Source of the DNA: Opitutaceae bacterium
GTDB lineage: Bacteria; Verrucomicrobiota; Verrucomicrobiae; Opitutales; Opitutaceae
DNA: 9,772 bases
Assembly: GCA_031266495.1 (NCBI GenBank)
Contig: JAISAX010000801.1
Coordinates: 1-9,772 of the forward strand
Direction: 5' to 3'
The translations under genes and the position numbers were made by a program. The notes under the pieces are model-generated. The model was not told the DNA's origin and searched no databases. It was given only the letters and a program-made list of their open reading frames with translations. Shown here piece by piece: positions 7,336 through 9,772 of this stretch (position 1 is its first letter; the number at the start of each line of letters is the position of its first letter).

Positions 7336-8109
7336 ATGTCCGTTCCACTCACCACCCATCCGCGCCCCGTCCTCCTCACCGTCGAGGACGTCACCAAAAC
7401 CTACGACGGCTTCCGCGCCATCAACGGGCTCAATTTCTATCTCGATTCCGGCGAGCTCCGCACCGTCATCGGACCCAACGGGGCCGGTAAATCCACCTTC
7501 TTCGACCTGCTCACCGGCCGCACCAGGCCCGACACCGGCAAGATCGAGTTTGGCGATACCGACCTCACCGCGCTCGACGAATGCGCCATCAACGGACTCG
7601 GCATCGGCCGCAAGTTCCAGACGCCCTCCGTTTACGTCCAGCTTACCGTCCGGGACAACGTCCGCCTCTCCATCCGCGCGAAACGCGGCGTCTTCACCTC
7701 GCTCACCCGCCGCGTCCCCCGCGAACACGCCGATCGCATCGACGAACTCCTGCGTCTTGTCCGCCTCGATACACAATCCTCCCGCCTCGCCGGCGAACTC
7801 TCGCACGGCCAGAAACAATGGCTCGAGATCGCCATGCTCCTCGCCCAGGAGCCTCGCCTCCTCCTCATCGACGAACCCGCCGCCGGCATGACCGACGAGG
7901 AAACCCGCCGCACCGGCGAACTCCTTGTCAGCCTCGCCGACAAACACAGCCTCGTCGTCATCGAGCACGACATGACCTTCGTCAAACAGATCGCCCAAGG
8001 CCGCAAAGTCAGCGTCCTCCACCAGGGCAGCATCCTCTGCGAAGGCAATTTTGATGACGTCCAACAAAACCCGAAAGTCCGCGAGGTTTACCTCGGCCGT
8101 GGCAAATAA
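7336..8109 (+). CDS. urtD: Urea ABC transporter ATP-binding protein UrtD
   Basis: A 257-residue cytoplasmic ATPase of the LivG type that drives urea import together with UrtE. Walker A is GPNGAGKST (46-54), the Q-loop glutamine is about 95 (GRKFQTPSVY), the ABC signature is LSHGQKQ (155-161), Walker B is LLLIDEP with catalytic Glu180, and the switch histidine is His211 (VIEHDM). The text FQTPSVYVQLTVRDN and SHGQKQWLEI is typical of UrtD. All catalytic residues are intact. ATG 7336 gives the normal family length; the preceding bases are pyrimidine-rich (ctttccccac) without a Shine-Dalgarno sequence. urtE follows after 12 bp, so the two are certainly co-transcribed. Confidence 0.97.
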   Translation: MSVPLTTHPRPVLLTVEDVTKTYDGFRAINGLNFYLDSGELRTVIGPNGAGKSTFFDLLTGRTRPDTGKIEFGDTDLTALDECAINGLGIGRKFQTPSVYVQLTVRDNVRLSIRAKRGVFTSLTRRVPREHADRIDELLRLVRLDTQSSRLAGELSHGQKQWLEIAMLLAQEPRLLLIDEPAAGMTDEETRRTGELLVSLADKHSLVVIEHDMTFVKQIAQGRKVSVLHQGSILCEGNFDDVQQNPKVREVYLGRGK

Positions 8110-8121
8110 CCTCTCCGATTC

Positions 8122-8889
8122 ATGTCATCCGTCGCCGATACCACCGACCCCCGCTCCCTGAATCCGGCAAAACCGTCGTTGCCGTCACCCGTTCTGGATC
8201 TTGCCGGCGTCGAGGCCAACATCGGCGGTTCCCGTATCCTTCGTGGCGTTACGCTCGATGTTCGCCCCGGCGAAGTCGTCTGCCTGATGGGCCGCAACGG
8301 CGTCGGCAAGACCACCACGCTCCGTTGCATCATGGGCCTGCTGCCCGTCCGCGCCGGCGCGATCAGCCTCGGCGGCCGCCCCCTCAAAAGCCTGCGTACC
8401 GACGCCCGCGCCCGCGCCGGCATCGGTTATGTCCCGCAAGGCCGCGACATTTTTCCGCACCTCACCATTGAGGAAAACCTCCGCATCGGCCTTGCTGTCC
8501 ACGGCAGCCTCGGCGCCGCCGGCCAGCCCGACCTCGACCGCGTTTACACGCTCTTCCCTGTTTTGAAGTCGATGGCCTCCCGCAAAGGCGGCGTCCTCTC
8601 CGGCGGACAGCAGCAGCAGCTCGCCATCGCCCGCGCCCTCCTCACGCGCCCCAGGCTCCTCATCCTCGACGAACCCACCGAAGGCATCCAGCCCTCGATC
8701 ATCGACGAGATCGGCGACACTCTCAAAAAACTCAAGGGCGAGCTTTCCATTCTCCTCGTCGAGCAGTACGTCGATTTCTGCCGCGAGGTCGCCGACCGTT
8801 TTTATGCGATGGACCGTGGCGCCATCACCTACGCCGGCCCCATCGCCTCCCTCACCGACGACATCGTCCGCGAACACCTCCAGGTCTGA
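8122..8889 (+). CDS. urtE: Urea ABC transporter ATP-binding protein UrtE
   Basis: A 255-residue ATPase of the LivF type, partner of UrtD. Walker A is GRNGVGKTT (57-65), the Q-loop is YVPQGRDIF (Gln106), the signature is LSGGQQQQ (159-166), and Walker B is LLILDEPTEGIQPSII (Glu184). The position of the switch histidine is glutamine (Gln215 in LLVEQY), which is normal for LivF/UrtE proteins and not a defect. The GIQPSII and VEQYVDFC text separates UrtE from amino-acid LivF. The N-terminus is about 20 residues longer than usual before the first strand, so a later start is conceivable, but no other start codon fits well. No Shine-Dalgarno sequence is visible. The stop is followed at once by the nonamer array leading into ureA. 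Confidence 0.96.
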   Translation: MSSVADTTDPRSLNPAKPSLPSPVLDLAGVEANIGGSRILRGVTLDVRPGEVVCLMGRNGVGKTTTLRCIMGLLPVRAGAISLGGRPLKSLRTDARARAGIGYVPQGRDIFPHLTIEENLRIGLAVHGSLGAAGQPDLDRVYTLFPVLKSMASRKGGVLSGGQQQQLAIARALLTRPRLLILDEPTEGIQPSIIDEIGDTLKKLKGELSILLVEQYVDFCREVADRFYAMDRGAITYAGPIASLTDDIVREHLQV

Positions 8890-8934
8890 CTCCCATATCT
8901 CCCATAGCTCCCATCCCTCCCGTATCTCCCATCC
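8890..8934 (+). repeat. Five exact-period nonamers filling the urtE-ureA gap
   Basis: The whole 45-bp gap from the base after the urtE TGA to the base before the ureA ATG consists of five 9-bp units at 8890, 8899, 8908, 8917 and 8926: ctcccatat, ctcccatag, ctcccatcc, ctcccgtat, ctcccatcc. The array is very pyrimidine-rich and contains no Shine-Dalgarno sequence. In the mRNA it forms the complete translation-initiation leader of ureA. Confidence 0.9.
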
Positions 8935-9237
<303 letters not shown>

Positions 9238-9250
9238 CTTCCGCCCCCTC

Positions 9251-9307
9251 GCCGTTATCCGAAAACACCTGCGCCGTTATCTGAAATGTGAAATCCTGCA
9301 TCTGAAA
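9251..9307 (+). repeat. Short-period repeats in the ureA-ureB gap
   Basis: Two near-identical 14-mers (gccgttatccgaaa 9251-9264 and gccgttatctgaaa 9273-9286) are followed by a 7-bp register at 9280-9307: tctgaaa, tgtgaaa, tcctgca, tctgaaa. The array ends five bases before the ureB ATG. The third unit is degenerate, so this array is less convincing than the nonamers on either side of ureAB. Confidence 0.65.
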
Positions 9308-9312
9308 TTCCC

Positions 9313-9642
9313 ATGATTCCCGGAGAAATCATCACCGCCCCCGACGCCCCGCCCCTTGAGGCCAACGCCGGCCTCGCCACCATCACGCTCGACGTGGCCA
9401 ACACCGGCGACCGCCCCATCCAGGTCGGCTCGCACTTCCATTTTTACGAAGTCAACCGCGCCCTCGCCTTCGACCGCGCCGCCGCCCGCGGCTACCGCCT
9501 CGACATCCCCGCCGGCACGGCCGTCCGCTTCGAGGCCGGCGACACCAAAACCGTCACCCTCGTCGCCCTCGCCGGCGTCCGCGAAGTCTATGGCCTCAAC
9601 GCTCTCGTCAACGGCCCCCTTTCCCCGACAGCCGTACCATAA
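9313..9642 (+). CDS. ureB: Urease beta subunit UreB
   Basis: A complete 109-residue urease beta subunit. It opens with MIPGEI and carries the family core [28 protein letters not shown] (about residues 28-55), then [25 protein letters not shown] and [12 protein letters not shown]. It packs with UreA and UreC in the urease trimer and holds no nickel ligands itself. The C-terminus extends a few residues (SPTAVP) beyond the common ending. The 75-bp gap from ureA is longer than usual for urease operons and is filled by short-period repeats. ATG 9313 matches the conserved N-terminus; the upstream bases attccc are not a Shine-Dalgarno sequence. Confidence 0.98.
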   Translation: MIPGEIITAPDAPPLEANAGLATITLDVANTGDRPIQVGSHFHFYEVNRALAFDRAAARGYRLDIPAGTAVRFEAGDTKTVTLVALAGVREVYGLNALVNGPLSPTAVP

Positions 9643-9678
9643 CTCCCATTACTCCCCTGCCTCGCATATCTCCCATTC
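9643..9678 (+). repeat. Four nonamers at the start of the ureB-ureC gap
   Basis: Beginning on the base after the ureB TAA, four 9-bp units follow: ctcccatta, ctcccctgc, ctcgcatat, ctcccattc. They match the ctcccat family that fills the urtE-ureA gap. The remaining 25 bases to the ureC ATG are C-rich and include a C-run near 9687-9694 but keep no clear register. Confidence 0.8.
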
Positions 9679-9703
9679 TGCCCCCACCCCCCCCTCCATC
9701 GCC

Positions 9704-9772
9704 ATGAACCACTCCCGCCGCCACTACGCCGAAATTTTAGGGCCCCCCACCGGCGACCCCAGACGCCGCGCC
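9704..9772 (+). CDS. ureC: Urease alpha subunit UreC, first 23 codons
   Basis: The frame from ATG 9704 stays open to the window end and reads MNHSRRHYAEILGPPTGDPRRRA. The pattern SRR-x-YA-xx-x-GP-x-TGD is the N-terminus of the catalytic alpha subunit, and ureC is expected after ureA and ureB. Nickel ligands lie much later and are not in the window. The last residues are odd: the family usually reads GD-x-VRLAD, whereas this reads GDPRRRA, and the final 38 bases contain codons rare in this window (TTA, AGA). Sequence error near a contig end or a frameshift could explain this. Identity as ureC is nevertheless well supported by position and motif. Confidence 0.85.
   Translation, partial: MNHSRRHYAEILGPPTGDPRRRA

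Overview
The window looks like the chromosome of a GC-rich Gram-negative bacterium, most likely Verrucomicrobiota near Opitutaceae. Three things suggest this. The genes use strongly C/G-ending codons. An outer-membrane beta-barrel gene sits beside a periplasmic-binding-protein transporter. The intergenic DNA is full of hairpin repeats of the GTGGC-x-GGGC-TCC-GCCC kind, which I associate with that phylum. The taxonomic call is an inference from memory, not a search.

Layout, all genes on the + strand. Positions 1-469 are non-coding: a possible terminator of an upstream gene, a 136-bp REPIN-like inverted repeat and a 7-bp microrepeat. Next come a secreted SGNH esterase (470-1210) and an outer-membrane porin-like protein (1432-2424) with a possible sigma-54 promoter in front of it. 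The urea ABC transporter follows: urtA (2705-3964), a 397-bp gap with REP-like hairpins, a C15 tract and an intrinsic terminator, then urtB, urtC, urtD and urtE (4362-8889). The urease structural genes ureA and ureB follow directly, and the first 23 codons of ureC run off the window end.

The genes form a urea scavenging and hydrolysis module. The porin may let urea cross the outer membrane, UrtA captures it in the periplasm, UrtB/UrtC carry it through the inner membrane powered by the UrtD/UrtE ATPases, and UreABC splits it to ammonia and CO2. Nickel-insertion genes (ureDEFG) are not in view and would be expected downstream.

The genes themselves are an ordinary urt-ure cluster. The unusual material is between them. 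Several gene junctions carry short-period repeats (6, 7 or 9 bp) that run up to or close to the next start codon. In the urtE-ureA gap five 9-bp units fill the space exactly. No start codon has a clear Shine-Dalgarno sequence. Two different hairpin-repeat families show compensatory base changes within their stems.
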